This document shows positions 50,902-59,822 of a stretch of 64,000 nt of DNA, in pieces. The notes below the pieces were generated by a model that saw nothing but the letters and a program-made list of their open reading frames with translations, ran no database searches and was not told the DNA's origin. The DNA is taken from NCBI RefSeq assembly GCF_000686125.1, contig NZ_JMMA01000002.1:3348001-3412000 (forward strand), read 5' to 3'. Each line of letters begins with the position of its first letter. The stretch's first letter is position 1. This stretch comes from Ruminococcus sp. NK3A76 (lineage in GTDB: Bacteria > Bacillota > Clostridia > Oscillospirales > Ruminococcaceae). The position numbers and the translations under genes are program-made.

Positions 50902-51759
50902 ATGGCTATGGTATTTGACAGAAACGAAAACAAAAGGGTCGCTGTACTGCTTGGTGCAGGCAGCATGGGAACGGCTATCCTGCGCCGTGTTTGTGCAGGA
51001 ATGACACTGCTCTTCGGTGACATCAGCGAGAAGCGCCTTGATGAGGTAAAGCGTGAGTATCAGGGTTACGGCTATGCGGTGGAAACTATGGTGGTCGATG
51101 CCAACAGTAAAGAGAGCATCGAGGCCTTTGCCGCAAAATCCGCCCGGCTTGGCGAGGTGAAATACTTCATTCACACCGCAGGACATTCGCCCAATCAAGC
51201 AAGTCCTGAGAAGATCATCGACCTTGATCTGATCGGCTCAAAGTACGCACTCGATGCTTTCGGAAAGGTCATCGCAAAAGGCGGCGCAGGGCTGCTTATC
51301 TCCAGTCAGACGGGGTATATGTTCCCGCCTCTCACCGCCGATGAGGAATAACAAATCATGACCACTCCTGCGGATAAGCTCAAATACCTGCCCTGTCTGT
51401 CGCCCGAACGCATTACCAATTCGGGAACAGCATATATCGTTTCCAAAAAAGCGAACCACTTGCAGGTGCAGTATGCCGCCGCTCATGAATGGGGCGAGCG
51501 TAGTGCGAGAATAAACACCATAAGCCCGGGAGTTATTGTCACGCCCCTTGCCTATGACGAGTTCAATGCAAACGGCGCAGGCTATCAGCGAATGATCGAC
51601 GCAACACCGATGCACCGTGTGGGCTCTCCCGATGAGATCGGTGCGGCAGGTGCGTTTCTATTAAGTGATGCCGCAAGCTATGTGACGGGCACAGACCTGC
51701 TTGTGGACGGCGGAACGATAGCGGCGCTGAAAAACAAGAAGTTTCAGTTAGGTAGGTAA
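50902..51759 (+). pseudogene. short-chain dehydrogenase gene split by an in-frame TAA
   Basis: Start ATG 50902 behind GGAGGAATC. The first part has the Rossmann motif VLLGAGSMGTAILRR, then HTAGHSPN and LLISSQTGY. At 51349-51351 a TAA interrupts the frame (PPLTADEE, stop). The same frame continues as QIMTTPADKLKYLPCLS to the catalytic YIVSKKAN and the C-terminal VTGTDLLVDGG. The two halves align as one SDR of about 285 residues, so a single nonsense change split it. A separate second polypeptide from the ATG at 51358 is possible but would lack the cofactor fold. Confidence 0.85.
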
Positions 51760-51760
51760 A

Positions 51761-52291
51761 ATGAGAGCGCTGTTGCTATTGATGATATTGCTGCTGTCGG
51801 GCTGTGCGGCAGAGGGAGGAAATACCTCATCAAAACCTGTGACAACTATCGAAAGCGGTGATAATATGACAAACTACGACTTTTCTACACTTACAAATGT
51901 GGAGCTGATTAATGCAGACATCGGCTCCATGACCGATGAGCAGCTTTCCGTTCTGTACGCACAGGCGAGATACTGTCAGGCTATGACCAATGCGGACATC
52001 GACACGATGCGTGAACTGGTTTCAGAGGATATGACCTACACCCACATGAGCGGCATGACGCAGACCCGTGAGGAATACTTTACAGACATTGCCGACGGAA
52101 GCCTGCGGTACTTCACGATCGGTATGGACAGCCCGAAGGTCGAGGTCAGCGGTGATACAGCAAGTGTGACTTATACCTCGGTGCTGAATGCCAATGCCTA
52201 CGGTGCAAGAGGAACATACCGCATGAAAGGCACGCATTACTACGAAAAGCGTGACGGCGAATGGATAGCCGTCAATGCAACTGACAGGTAA
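51761..52291 (+). CDS. SnoaL-like lipoprotein
   Basis: 176 residues, starting one base after the SDR stop. Lipoprotein signal LLLMILLLSGC with Cys15. The exported part (about 60-175) is an NTF2/SnoaL-like cone: LYAQARYCQAMTNADIDTMR, EDMTYTHMSGMTQTREEYFT, then a C-terminal strand set. It resembles the cytoplasmic protein at 55798. Role unknown; such folds bind small molecules or catalyse simple eliminations. Confidence 0.75.
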   Translation: MRALLLLMILLLSGCAAEGGNTSSKPVTTIESGDNMTNYDFSTLTNVELINADIGSMTDEQLSVLYAQARYCQAMTNADIDTMRELVSEDMTYTHMSGMTQTREEYFTDIADGSLRYFTIGMDSPKVEVSGDTASVTYTSVLNANAYGARGTYRMKGTHYYEKRDGEWIAVNATDR

Positions 52292-52303
52292 GGAGGAATC
52301 ATA

Positions 52304-53269
52304 ATGAATACAAGAAAACTGAAAGACATAGAGGTTTCCGCAGTCGGCATGGGCTGCATGGCTTTTTCTCACGGCTACGGCAAAATCCCAAGTGAGCAAT
52401 ACAGCATTGAGGCGATACAGAACGCCTACCGGCACGGCTGCAATTTCTTTGATACAGCGGAGGTCTACAGTCCGAATCTGTCGGGGATAGGTCACAACGA
52501 GCTGATCGTCGGCAAGGCGCTTGAAGAAGTGCGTGATGATGTTGTTATCGCAACCAAGCTGATGCTTCACTCTGTCGGCTTCGGCAGAAAAGTCTATGAC
52601 GAGATACGCCGCCACCTTGAAGGCTCACTTGACCGCCTGCGGACTGACTATGTTGACATCTATTATCTGCACCGAATGGGCGGTGTGCCTGTAGAAAAGG
52701 TCGCAGAAGCAATGGGCAGGCTCATTGATGACGGACTTATCAGAGGCTGGGGACTCTCTCAGGTCGATGTGGATGTGATCGATGCAGCACAGAGGGTCAC
52801 GCCCTTGACGGCAATACAGAACATCTACTCAATGGTAGAGCGTGACTGCGAGCGCCGAATTATCCCATACTGCATGGAGCATAACATCGGCTTTGTGCCG
52901 TTTTCGCCTATCGCAAGCGGTCTGCTTTCGGGCAAGATAACTGCCGAAACACAGTTTGAAAGAAACGACGATGTGCGCAACTGGGTCCCACAGTTATCCC
53001 GTCAGAACATCGAGGGCAATATGCCGATCGTAGAGATGCTTAATAGCTTTGCTGACAGGAAAAACGCAACGCCTGCACAGATCTCCCTTGCATGGATGCT
53101 CCACAAATACCCGAATGTAGTGCCGATACCCGGCTCAAAAAACAAGGAACGCATCATCGAAAATCTGAATGCTGCCGATGTGGAGCTTACGGACGAGGAG
53201 TTCAAGGCGCTTGACAGTGAGCTTAATAAACACAAGGTCTACGGACACCGTGGGCTTGGCGGATTCTGA
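52304..53269 (+). CDS. aldo/keto reductase (YhdN/IolS-like)
   Basis: 321 residues, ATG behind AAGGAGGAATC. AKR barrel with FFDTAEVYSP (Asp, Tyr), VIATKLML (Lys), YYLHRMGG (His) and the C-terminal cofactor segment VVPIPGSKNKERIIENLNAA. The phrase VGMGCMAFSHGYG at the start and FSPIASGLLSGKI in the middle fit the long AKR subgroup that uses NADP. It ends the plus-strand redox operon. Confidence 0.92.
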   Translation: MNTRKLKDIEVSAVGMGCMAFSHGYGKIPSEQYSIEAIQNAYRHGCNFFDTAEVYSPNLSGIGHNELIVGKALEEVRDDVVIATKLMLHSVGFGRKVYDEIRRHLEGSLDRLRTDYVDIYYLHRMGGVPVEKVAEAMGRLIDDGLIRGWGLSQVDVDVIDAAQRVTPLTAIQNIYSMVERDCERRIIPYCMEHNIGFVPFSPIASGLLSGKITAETQFERNDDVRNWVPQLSRQNIEGNMPIVEMLNSFADRKNATPAQISLAWMLHKYPNVVPIPGSKNKERIIENLNAADVELTDEEFKALDSELNKHKVYGHRGLGGF

Positions 53270-53284
53270 ACCTATACAAGCAAC

Positions 53285-53318
53285 AAAACGGCGACCCTTC
53301 ACTGGATCGTCGTTTTAT
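53285..53318. terminator. bidirectional terminator between converging redox operons
   Basis: AAAACGGCGACC / GGATCGTCGTTTT imperfect stem located between the AKR stop (53269) and the end of the minus-strand DUF4405 gene. Confidence 0.6.
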
Positions 53319-53958
53319 TGTTTCGTTTCAAAAGCATTTGCAGGATAAATCCCACATAGGCAAACAGCACCATGACAGACAGGTATTGAAGCACAGTCAG
53401 CAAAGCAGAAGCGTTTGTGTCGATGAATACAAATTGCACTTTTCTGAACAGATAGTCTGTGAATTTCAGCGAGATAAACTCATAGATACCGACTGCACCG
53501 ACCACACCGAAGATGATACGCAAAGCCCATACCACAGCCTTGTTTTTCAGCTTCATTCGTGCCGCTATCTGCGAAATATGCATACCGAGATGAACGCTCA
53601 TCATCACAAGTCCCCAGTAGGCGCAGAGCATATGCACTGTTCTGGCGAACATCGCACCGCCGATATTCACAAAGGTGAAAACGTGCTTTGAGATCACGAT
53701 ACCGCTGTACATCAGCCCGATCATACACAGAAATACAAGCGCATTGACAGCAGTGTTCACGCTCCTGCGAAGATCATATTTACCCTTGAACAGCGACTTT
53801 ATCCAACCGAAGTTCAGGATATGATGTAAAATGAACAGACCAAACATCGCAATGCCGATCACTTCATGTGCCGTTTCTCCCACGATAGAATAGCACATCA
53901 GAACGGGCAGAGCCGCTGTCATCAGAATGTCAGCGGCTGTTTTTATCTTCATTTTCAT
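53299..53958 (-). CDS. DUF4405-like membrane protein
   Basis: 219 residues from the ATG at 53958, just after the flavodoxin stop. Six hydrophobic segments. The pairs HEVIGIAMFGLFILHHILNF and RTVHMLCAYWGLVMMSVHLG carry spaced His residues of the kind that ligate heme in cytochrome b-like four-helix proteins. It probably passes electrons across the membrane and may partner the exported flavodoxin-like protein encoded upstream (inference). Confidence 0.75.
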   Translation of the reverse strand: MKMKIKTAADILMTAALPVLMCYSIVGETAHEVIGIAMFGLFILHHILNFGWIKSLFKGKYDLRRSVNTAVNALVFLCMIGLMYSGIVISKHVFTFVNIGGAMFARTVHMLCAYWGLVMMSVHLGMHISQIAARMKLKNKAVVWALRIIFGVVGAVGIYEFISLKFTDYLFRKVQFVFIDTNASALLTVLQYLSVMVLFAYVGFILQMLLKRNNKTTIQ

Positions 53959-53959
53959 A

Positions 53960-54719
53960 TCAGAATCCCAGCCCGTCAAGCCAGTCACGGACAGCCTGCT
54001 GCGTATCGGAGCTAAACTCCTGCGCAGTTTTGCCTTGAATTGCCATACCGTCAAGCACCTGTGCATTCGGCAGATAGCTTCCGATCGCAGAGTATGTTCC
54101 CGATTCACCGCTGCCTTCGTGAGTGTTGAACGGGATAACCACCTTGTCGGAGAAATCATAGCTGTCCATAAAGGTATAGACCGCCATAGGCATATCGCCC
54201 CACCAGATCGGATAGCCTAAGAACACTATGTCATACTGCTCCATATTCTCAACCTTGCCCTGGATCTCGGGACGTGCTTTGTCAGCCTGCTCCTGCTTTG
54301 CCACATCGCAGCAGTCATCATAATCCGCAGGATAGGGCGTGACAGTCTCGATATGAAAGCTGTCTGCACCGACCTCATCTGCGATAAACTCTGCAACTAT
54401 CTGTGTATTGCCCTTGTCTATCGTGCCGACGTTGTAATTCTCATCGGCACGGGAAAAGTACGCAACAAGGATATTTTTGCCGTCGCTGTCTGTCGGAACC
54501 CCCTGTTTCAGCCTGACTTGACGCAGCGCTTTCATCAGACTGTTTATCATCGGCTTTTGTATCGTCTGACTTGCTGTCCTGCTTATTCAGCTTTTCCTGC
54601 ACTGCTGCCTTGTCATTATCTGCAACGCTTGGGGCAGATGCAGGCTCTCCACTGCCGCAGGCGGTCAGCATCGATCCCATCATAAATGCCGCAATTACAG
54701 TTATAACTCTGTTTTTCAT
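53960..54719 (-). pseudogene. flavodoxin-like lipoprotein with a frameshift
   Basis: From the ATG at 54719 (GTGAGGTGC upstream) the frame encodes a lipoprotein signal (VITVIAAFMMGSMLTAC, Cys21) and an Asp/Ser/Lys-rich linker. At a GGGGG run near 54500 the flavodoxin domain continues in another frame: DGKNILVAYFSRADENYNVG, LGYPIWWGDMPMAVYTF, FNTHEGSGESGTYSAIG, to the stop at 53960. One base gain or loss explains the break. If translation slips or re-initiates, the domain may still be made, but without its anchor. Confidence 0.8.
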
Positions 54720-54728
54720 ATCGCACCT

Positions 54729-54906
54729 CACTCAGTTGGTCTCAAATCGCCATAAAAAAAGCTCGAAGTTGCTCCACCGTCACACAGGAAGGTGGAACCT
54801 GTGATGAATTCTTATCGCCGAGGACGATCTTTTTGCCATAGCCTACCCGCCTTGCGATAGCCATACTGATCTGTCCTGCACCTGTAACTAACATTACTTC
54901 TTTCAT
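54729..54906 (-). pseudogene. short-chain dehydrogenase remnant with internal deletion
   Basis: ATG 54906 behind GAGGTGATCCC starts KEVMLVTGAGQISMAIARRV (Rossmann Gly motif). About 35 codons later the sequence jumps, in another frame, to a typical SDR tail, STFLCDGGATSSFFYGDL. About 200 central residues, including the catalytic Tyr-Lys, are gone. It is the second damaged SDR in this region. Confidence 0.75.
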
Positions 54907-54915
54907 GGGATCACC

Positions 54916-55788
54916 TCAGAATTGATTTTTCAGAATTTCGATAAATTCATTTGTGTGCTTTTTCGGGTTATCGGCTTTCATAAACGCACAGTACCGCCTG
55001 ATGATCGGCTTGCCGTTTCGTGTGAGTCTGACCGCCTTTGTGGTGGTCTGTATTGCATCACCGCTGCCCTCTATGGGCATAAAACCCTTGCCCTGAATGA
55101 CCTGCATCAGGGCATCATCAATATATTCTGTGAAATATATCTCGCTCTGAAAGCCCATGTCATTTGCATAAAAGCTGCGCTCCGTTTCCTGCTGATCGGG
55201 TGAAGAAAGGAGTATCAGCGGCGTGTTTTTAAGGTCGGAAATTTCAACCTCGTCAAGCTGGGCAAGGGGGGAATTTGTCGATATTTCCGCATAATATTCC
55301 CGAATGTCAAGCACGATGTTCACATACTCGTCAGAGAACGCCCTGCGCTGGTCGTTCAGAACAATATCGATCTCTCCGTTTCGAAGGAGTGCGTAAAGCG
55401 CATCGTGGTTTCCGTGGGTGACTTCCACTGTCACATCGGGGTACTGAACCGTAAACTCCGACACAGCGCTGTTGAATTCCTTGCCGCTGTAACCTTTAAG
55501 CAGTCCGACTTTCAGCAGCTCTCCGCTATTGCCTGAAACTCTTTGCAGCTCACGCACGATGTTATCATAATCTGCCACCAGCACAAGACTTTTCTTGTAG
55601 AAAAACTCGCCTGCGGGAGTCAGCGTGAAGCTGCGCTTTTTTCGCTCTAAAAGCGTCACACCAAGTTCTTCCTCCAGTGCCTTTATCTGCTGAGAGATAG
55701 CCGACTGCGAAATAAAATGCTCCTCTGCGGCTGCGGTAAAGCTGCCGAGCCGCACTACCGACTGAAAATAGCGTATTTGTTTGAGCAT
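54916..55788 (-). CDS. LysR-family transcriptional regulator
   Basis: 290 residues, ATG behind GAGGTGATATT. HTH: YFQSVVRLGSFTAAAEEHFI, SQSAISQQIKALEEELGVTL, then LTPAGEFFY. The effector domain follows (LKVGLLKGYSGKEFNSAVSE). It lies within the minus-strand redox operon rather than divergent from it, and is separate from the LysR at 47976. It is a probable activator of one or both redox modules. Confidence 0.92.
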   Translation of the reverse strand: MLKQIRYFQSVVRLGSFTAAAEEHFISQSAISQQIKALEEELGVTLLERKKRSFTLTPAGEFFYKKSLVLVADYDNIVRELQRVSGNSGELLKVGLLKGYSGKEFNSAVSEFTVQYPDVTVEVTHGNHDALYALLRNGEIDIVLNDQRRAFSDEYVNIVLDIREYYAEISTNSPLAQLDEVEISDLKNTPLILLSSPDQQETERSFYANDMGFQSEIYFTEYIDDALMQVIQGKGFMPIEGSGDAIQTTTKAVRLTRNGKPIIRRYCAFMKADNPKKHTNEFIEILKNQF

Positions 55789-55797
55789 AATATCACC

Positions 55798-56166
55798 TCA
55801 GTAGGTCGAGGCGCTCGCTAAAGCAAAGCGCCATTCGCCATTATTCTTCACAAGCTGAAACCTAAGCTGTAGCCGCCATGTATGCTTTCCGCCGCCGAAC
55901 ACCGCCGCCGTGACCTTGCTCCTGCCTGTCAGCACGGCAGTATCACCATTGATCTCCACCTGCATATCCTCATGTTCGGCAGAGTAGTAATTCAGCGTGC
56001 CGTCCATGATCGAGCTGATATAGACTTCCTTCGGCTGCCGCATACCTGTCATGTGAACAAGCACAAAGCGGTCATCGTGGACACGTTCAAGCGTAGGCTT
56101 ATCCTTGTTCACCATAGCGGTGTACATCTCCTTGTAGAGATGAATGATCTGTTCCTTGTCGGTCAT
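55798..56166 (-). CDS. SnoaL-like protein
   Basis: 122 residues from the ATG at 56166 (CGGTGATACT upstream). NTF2-like fold: IIHLYKEMYTAMVNKDKPTL, RFVLVHMTGMRQPKEVYIS, TAVLTGRSKVTAAVFGGGKH, then WRLQLRFQLVKNNGEWRF. It is a cytoplasmic counterpart of the lipoprotein at 51761. It lies between the LysR and AKR genes with 10-bp gaps, so it is part of the operon. Function unknown. Confidence 0.75.
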   Translation of the reverse strand: MTDKEQIIHLYKEMYTAMVNKDKPTLERVHDDRFVLVHMTGMRQPKEVYISSIMDGTLNYYSAEHEDMQVEINGDTAVLTGRSKVTAAVFGGGKHTWRLQLRFQLVKNNGEWRFALASASTY

Positions 56167-56176
56167 AGTATCACCG

Positions 56177-57028
56177 TCAGTCATGAATTTTGTAATGATT
56201 CAAAAGCATCTCGCCAACACCCGGAGCTTCGGGATCGTGGGAACCCTTGCCTGTATCGAGCGCACGAATGCTGTCCATTTCCTCATCTGTCAGAGCGAAA
56301 TCAAAAATGTCAATATTACCTTTAATACGCTCCGGATTCGTGGACTTCGGCAGAACGATAAAGCCCTCCTGCACCTCAAATCGCAGAATGATCTGTCCTG
56401 CGTTCTTACCGTATTTTTCAGCGAGTGCAGTTATCGCAGGATTTTCAAGCAAAGACTTATCACCGTGACCGAGGGGATACCACGCTTCGAGCTTTACATC
56501 GTCCTTTGCAAGCACCTCACGCAGAGCCTTCTGCTGGAAAAGCGGATTGCATTCCACCTGATTGACCGCAGGCTTTGTGGCAAAATCAGCCGTCAGCTCG
56601 GTGTAGAGTTTCGGTGTCATATTGCTGACACCGATAGACTTGATCTTGCCCTCAGCCTTTGCTTCTTCAAGAGCTTTCCACGCACCTGCCACATCGCCGT
56701 AGGGCTGGTGGAGCAGATAGAGGTCGATATAGTCAAGTCCCAGCTTGGAAAGTGACGTATCAATGCCTTTCTTAGCAGCTTCATAGCCGTAGTCCTGAAG
56801 CCACAGCTTGCTTGTGACGAAGATCTCCTCACGGGAAATTCCGCTGTCACGGACAGCCTTGCCGACTTCCGCTTCGTTGAAATATGCCGCTGCCGTGTCT
56901 ATGTGGCGGTAGCCGACATTCAGTGCTTTAAGCACAGCATTGTATGTCGAGCCGTCGGCAGGGATCATGAACACGCCGAAACCCACCGCAGGGAGCTTGT
57001 TGCCGTCATTCAAAGTAATGTAATTCAT
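56177..57028 (-). CDS. aldo/keto reductase
   Basis: 283 residues, ATG behind GAGGAGGAACTC. Catalytic set as in other AKRs: HIDTAAAYFNE, VTSKLWLQDYG, YLLHQPYGD; cofactor tail LPKSTNPERIKGN. It is strongly similar to the enzyme at 48973 (same LWLQDYGYEAAKKG block), so the two come from one duplication or from repeated acquisition of the same module. Confidence 0.92.
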   Translation of the reverse strand: MNYITLNDGNKLPAVGFGVFMIPADGSTYNAVLKALNVGYRHIDTAAAYFNEAEVGKAVRDSGISREEIFVTSKLWLQDYGYEAAKKGIDTSLSKLGLDYIDLYLLHQPYGDVAGAWKALEEAKAEGKIKSIGVSNMTPKLYTELTADFATKPAVNQVECNPLFQQKALREVLAKDDVKLEAWYPLGHGDKSLLENPAITALAEKYGKNAGQIILRFEVQEGFIVLPKSTNPERIKGNIDIFDFALTDEEMDSIRALDTGKGSHDPEAPGVGEMLLNHYKIHD

Positions 57029-57040
57029 AAGAGTTCCTCC

Positions 57041-57556
57041 TCAGATAGATTTCTTCGCCCACGCAGCGACCTTGCTTTCGGAATTTGCAGACTCGGCACC
57101 GTGAATGGAAAGCCCCGCCTTGACAGTTGCACCCTTGCAGAGGTTTTTCAGATCACGCTCACTTGAACCCATACCGCTGCCCTCGTTGGTACAGAAGGGA
57201 ATAATCGTCTTGCCTGACAGATCATATTTTTCGAGGAGTGTGAACATACACATGGGCATCGTTCCCCACCAGTTAGGATAGCCCACAAAGATCGTGTCGT
57301 AGCCCTCAAAGTTATCGGGATAAGCCTTGATCTCGGGACGAGCCTTTGCACGCAGTTCAGCCTTTGCTTCCTCGATGCAGGTCATATAGCTCTCGGAATA
57401 GGGCTTGACGGTGTCCACCTCAAAGAGATCACCGCCTACTGCGTTCTGAATGAACTCAGCAACTCTCTCGGTGTTACCCTTGGCAATTGTTTTCAAGCCG
57501 CCGTTCCAGTAGTTTTCGCCCTTGCGGGAATAGTAAATGATAAGTATATTAGCCAT
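57041..57556 (-). CDS. flavodoxin family protein
   Basis: 171 residues. FMN-binding loop region at the start: ILIIYYSRKGENYWNGG then KGNTERVAEFI. The later loops are VGYPNWWGTMPMCMFTL and PFCTNEGSGMGSSERDL. It is a one- or two-electron carrier or NAD(P)H-dependent reductase of the long flavodoxin_4 type. It is first in the minus-strand redox operon and presumably supplies or receives electrons for the neighbouring AKR. Confidence 0.9.
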   Translation of the reverse strand: MANILIIYYSRKGENYWNGGLKTIAKGNTERVAEFIQNAVGGDLFEVDTVKPYSESYMTCIEEAKAELRAKARPEIKAYPDNFEGYDTIFVGYPNWWGTMPMCMFTLLEKYDLSGKTIIPFCTNEGSGMGSSERDLKNLCKGATVKAGLSIHGAESANSESKVAAWAKKSI

Positions 57557-57802
57557 TGTGATTACCTCCGTGATATATTTGGTAATTATATTGTATCACG
57601 GATTTTCGGATAAATCAATCTTAATTTCGGGGATATATGATAAGATTTACTTATGTAAACTGCACTTCTAAAACCATAATGTTGTTTTGTGTTTTGCAAA
57701 AAGCTGTGGGAATATCCGTTACGATGCGTTATGTAAAGAAACAGGGCAAGAAAATAGTGAACCTTGCAGATGAAAAGGGAATAGGCTTCTGAAAAGGAGA
57801 AT

Positions 57803-57843
57803 AAGGCGATACCTATGCGTTGTCAGGTATCGCCCTTATTCGT
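57803..57843. terminator. hairpin in the gap upstream of the redox operon
   Basis: AAGGCGATACCT / AGGTATCGCCCTT stem, then TATTCGTTATTATT. Just before it a short frame (MRYVKKQGKKIVNLADEKGI, stop about 57792) may be a gene tail. Confidence 0.55.
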
Positions 57844-57982
57844 TATTATTATGATTATTCTTGTCGATAGGTACTGCTACTGGTATAGTGTTACTATTTG
57901 GAACGGGGATAGTTGTGCTTGCCTGAGAGTGTCCGAGAACGCTTAGGGTCGTTTCAACGTCAAAGATTATGTAGACTGCCAT
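57836..57982 (-). pseudogene. 48-codon ORF with an integrase-like motif
   Basis: ATG 57982 behind GGGAGTGATACG. The text ETTLSVLGHSQASTTI matches the second-His/Tyr-proximal part of tyrosine integrases (VLGHSQASTT), but the Tyr is missing and the tail is Asn-rich. It is a likely scrap of an integrase that gained a start. Confidence 0.35.
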
Positions 57983-58019
57983 ATCGTATCACTCCCAAGC
58001 AAAGCAGATTATAGGTTAA

Positions 58020-58191
58020 GGCAACACCGCTGGGCCATTGTACGTCAGACACGCAGTCAAATTTTTCGTCAGATTGGCTAAATTTACCGCAGGAATACTA
58101 ACGTATTTCAAGGTAAATTTGGGTAATATGACGGAAAACTTGCAAGTGGATGGCGTGCAAAGGTATCCGCCGGTGGCCCGGCGGTGTTGCC
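58020..58191. mobile_element. MITE copy 2 (172 bp, inverted and diverged)
   Basis: Same terminal repeats GGCAACACCGC / GCGGTGTTGCC, same length, and a perfect TTAA duplication on both sides (58016-58019, 58192-58195). Internal sequence aligns with the reverse complement of copies 1 and 3 but differs at many positions, so it is an older or different subfamily member. Confidence 0.85.
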
Positions 58192-58268
58192 TTAATTATA
58201 CCACACCGGAACTGAAAGGTAGATCGGCTGAAAAGAGCCATTGCTTTATTTATTCTCCTTTATCAGAT

Positions 58269-58829
58269 TTACAGCCCTAATCCGTACCCTGCACCTACAC
58301 CTATTACCGCAGAAAGCAGAATGATCTTGATAGGATGTACCTTTTTGAACGCAAGTACAGCAGTTACGGCGAATAATCCGAGAAATACCCAAAAGCTCAC
58401 CGAAGAAAAAACCGATGCAGTGATACCCGACGGAAAGAATACCGTCCTTGCAACAGATATAAAGGCTGCACCTATCATTCCGACAACGGCCGGTTTCAAG
58501 CCCGACATGATACCGCCTACAGCTTTGCTTTTCTTATATTTCTCAAAACACTTTGCGATGATAAGGATAATGATAAATGACGGCAGAACAATTCCGAGCG
58601 TTGCGATAATTGCTCCGAGAACACCTCCGGTCCTCATTCCTACGAATGTAGCCATATTGACAGCAAGCGGCCCCGGTGTGCTTTCGCTCAGAGCGACGAA
58701 ATCCACAAGTTCTTCCTGCGTAAGCCAGCCGTGGCGTTCCGCTTCCGCCTGTATCATTGCGATCATCGCATAACCGCCGCCGAATGTGAATGCTCCGATT
58801 TTCAGAAAGGCAAGAAACAGCTCAATCAT
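58269..58829 (-). CDS. chromate transporter family protein (half 1)
   Basis: 186 residues with five to six membrane spans and the CHR signatures FLKIGAFTFGGGYAMIAMI and ALSESTPGPLAVNMATFVG. Short CHR proteins work as pairs; this one overlaps the second by 8 nt. They export chromate or a related oxyanion, although in gut anaerobes the true substrate is uncertain. Confidence 0.9.
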   Translation of the reverse strand: MIELFLAFLKIGAFTFGGGYAMIAMIQAEAERHGWLTQEELVDFVALSESTPGPLAVNMATFVGMRTGGVLGAIIATLGIVLPSFIIILIIAKCFEKYKKSKAVGGIMSGLKPAVVGMIGAAFISVARTVFFPSGITASVFSSVSFWVFLGLFAVTAVLAFKKVHPIKIILLSAVIGVGAGYGLGL

Positions 58830-59379
58830 TGCTCTGCTCCTTTCTGTTCAGAAGCGACCACAGCAGCCCGAACAATCCGCAGCCGATTATCACAAATACG
58901 GCATCTATTTTCAGAAAAGCAGTCAGAACAAGAGAAAGTCCCATTATCACATAAGAAAATGGTTTCTTTTTCTTCTGCACCGATTTAAACATCATCCACA
59001 GGGCTTTCAGTATCAGCGCAAGTACGGCTGCACGGATACCCATAAAAGCATAGCGGACGGCTTTTATGCTCTGAAACTGCGTCAAAATCAGGGATATAAG
59101 CGAGATTATAAGAAACGAGGGCAGAACAACACCGATGGTTGCCATACACGCCCCAAGAAAGCCCGATGTCTTATATCCGACGAATGTTGCGGCATTGATA
59201 GCAATCGGCCCGGGGGTTGACTCGGAGATCGCAACAATATCGGTGATGTCCTTTTCATTCAGCCATTTTTTGTTTTCGCATACTTCCTTCTGTATCAGCG
59301 GTATCATCGCATAACCGCCGCCGAAGGTAAAAGCCCCGATCTTCATAAAGGTCAGGAACAATTCAAGATTCTTATTCAC
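58822..59379 (-). CDS. chromate transporter family protein (half 2)
   Basis: 185 residues; FMKIGAFTFGGGYAMIPLI and ISESTPGPIAINAATFVG mirror the partner. The pair is a typical two-gene short-chain CHR transporter. It starts the transcription unit that continues into the other half. Confidence 0.9.
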   Translation of the reverse strand: MNKNLELFLTFMKIGAFTFGGGYAMIPLIQKEVCENKKWLNEKDITDIVAISESTPGPIAINAATFVGYKTSGFLGACMATIGVVLPSFLIISLISLILTQFQSIKAVRYAFMGIRAAVLALILKALWMMFKSVQKKKKPFSYVIMGLSLVLTAFLKIDAVFVIIGCGLFGLLWSLLNRKEQSND

Positions 59380-59822
59380 AGTATCACTCCTACAAAGATA
59401 TTATACCAAATCAAGGATTATACGTCAACACATGAAAACGCAGCCGACTATTTGCAACTATCAGGAAGATATAAAACGAACAAGAGATGCAATCAAGTAT
59501 TATCATTTAGAAGATATCTGCTTTTTAAGCAAAAGGACAATAGATGCTCGTAAGCCTCGTAAAATCGGGATTTTAGAAGATGCCATCTTTTTTGTTTGAC
59601 AGGTTCAGTTAATGTTTAAGAGGATCACCTGATCCAGGTAGTCCTCTTTCATTTCGCCAAACAAGGGATAGTCCGTTATAGCGCTGAGAAAAAGCACCTG
59701 ACCTGTTGAATCGATCGGGTGCTTTTGTGCTGTCGTGTGATGGCTGCGGTTATTGATTGTAATGTATGCAGCATTTGTGGTCGCTTGTGGGGCGCCTGAA
59801 TTTGCCTGAATACCTGCGTGTT
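59380..59822 (-). other. gap with a possible decayed ORF
   Basis: No clear gene. On the minus strand 59605-59820 is open and reads protein-like (NSGAPQATTNAAYITINNRS, then FLSAITDYPLFGEMKEDYL) but has no independent start; it runs out of the hydrolase gene's 3' end in another frame. It may be a gene tail. Confidence 0.3.
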
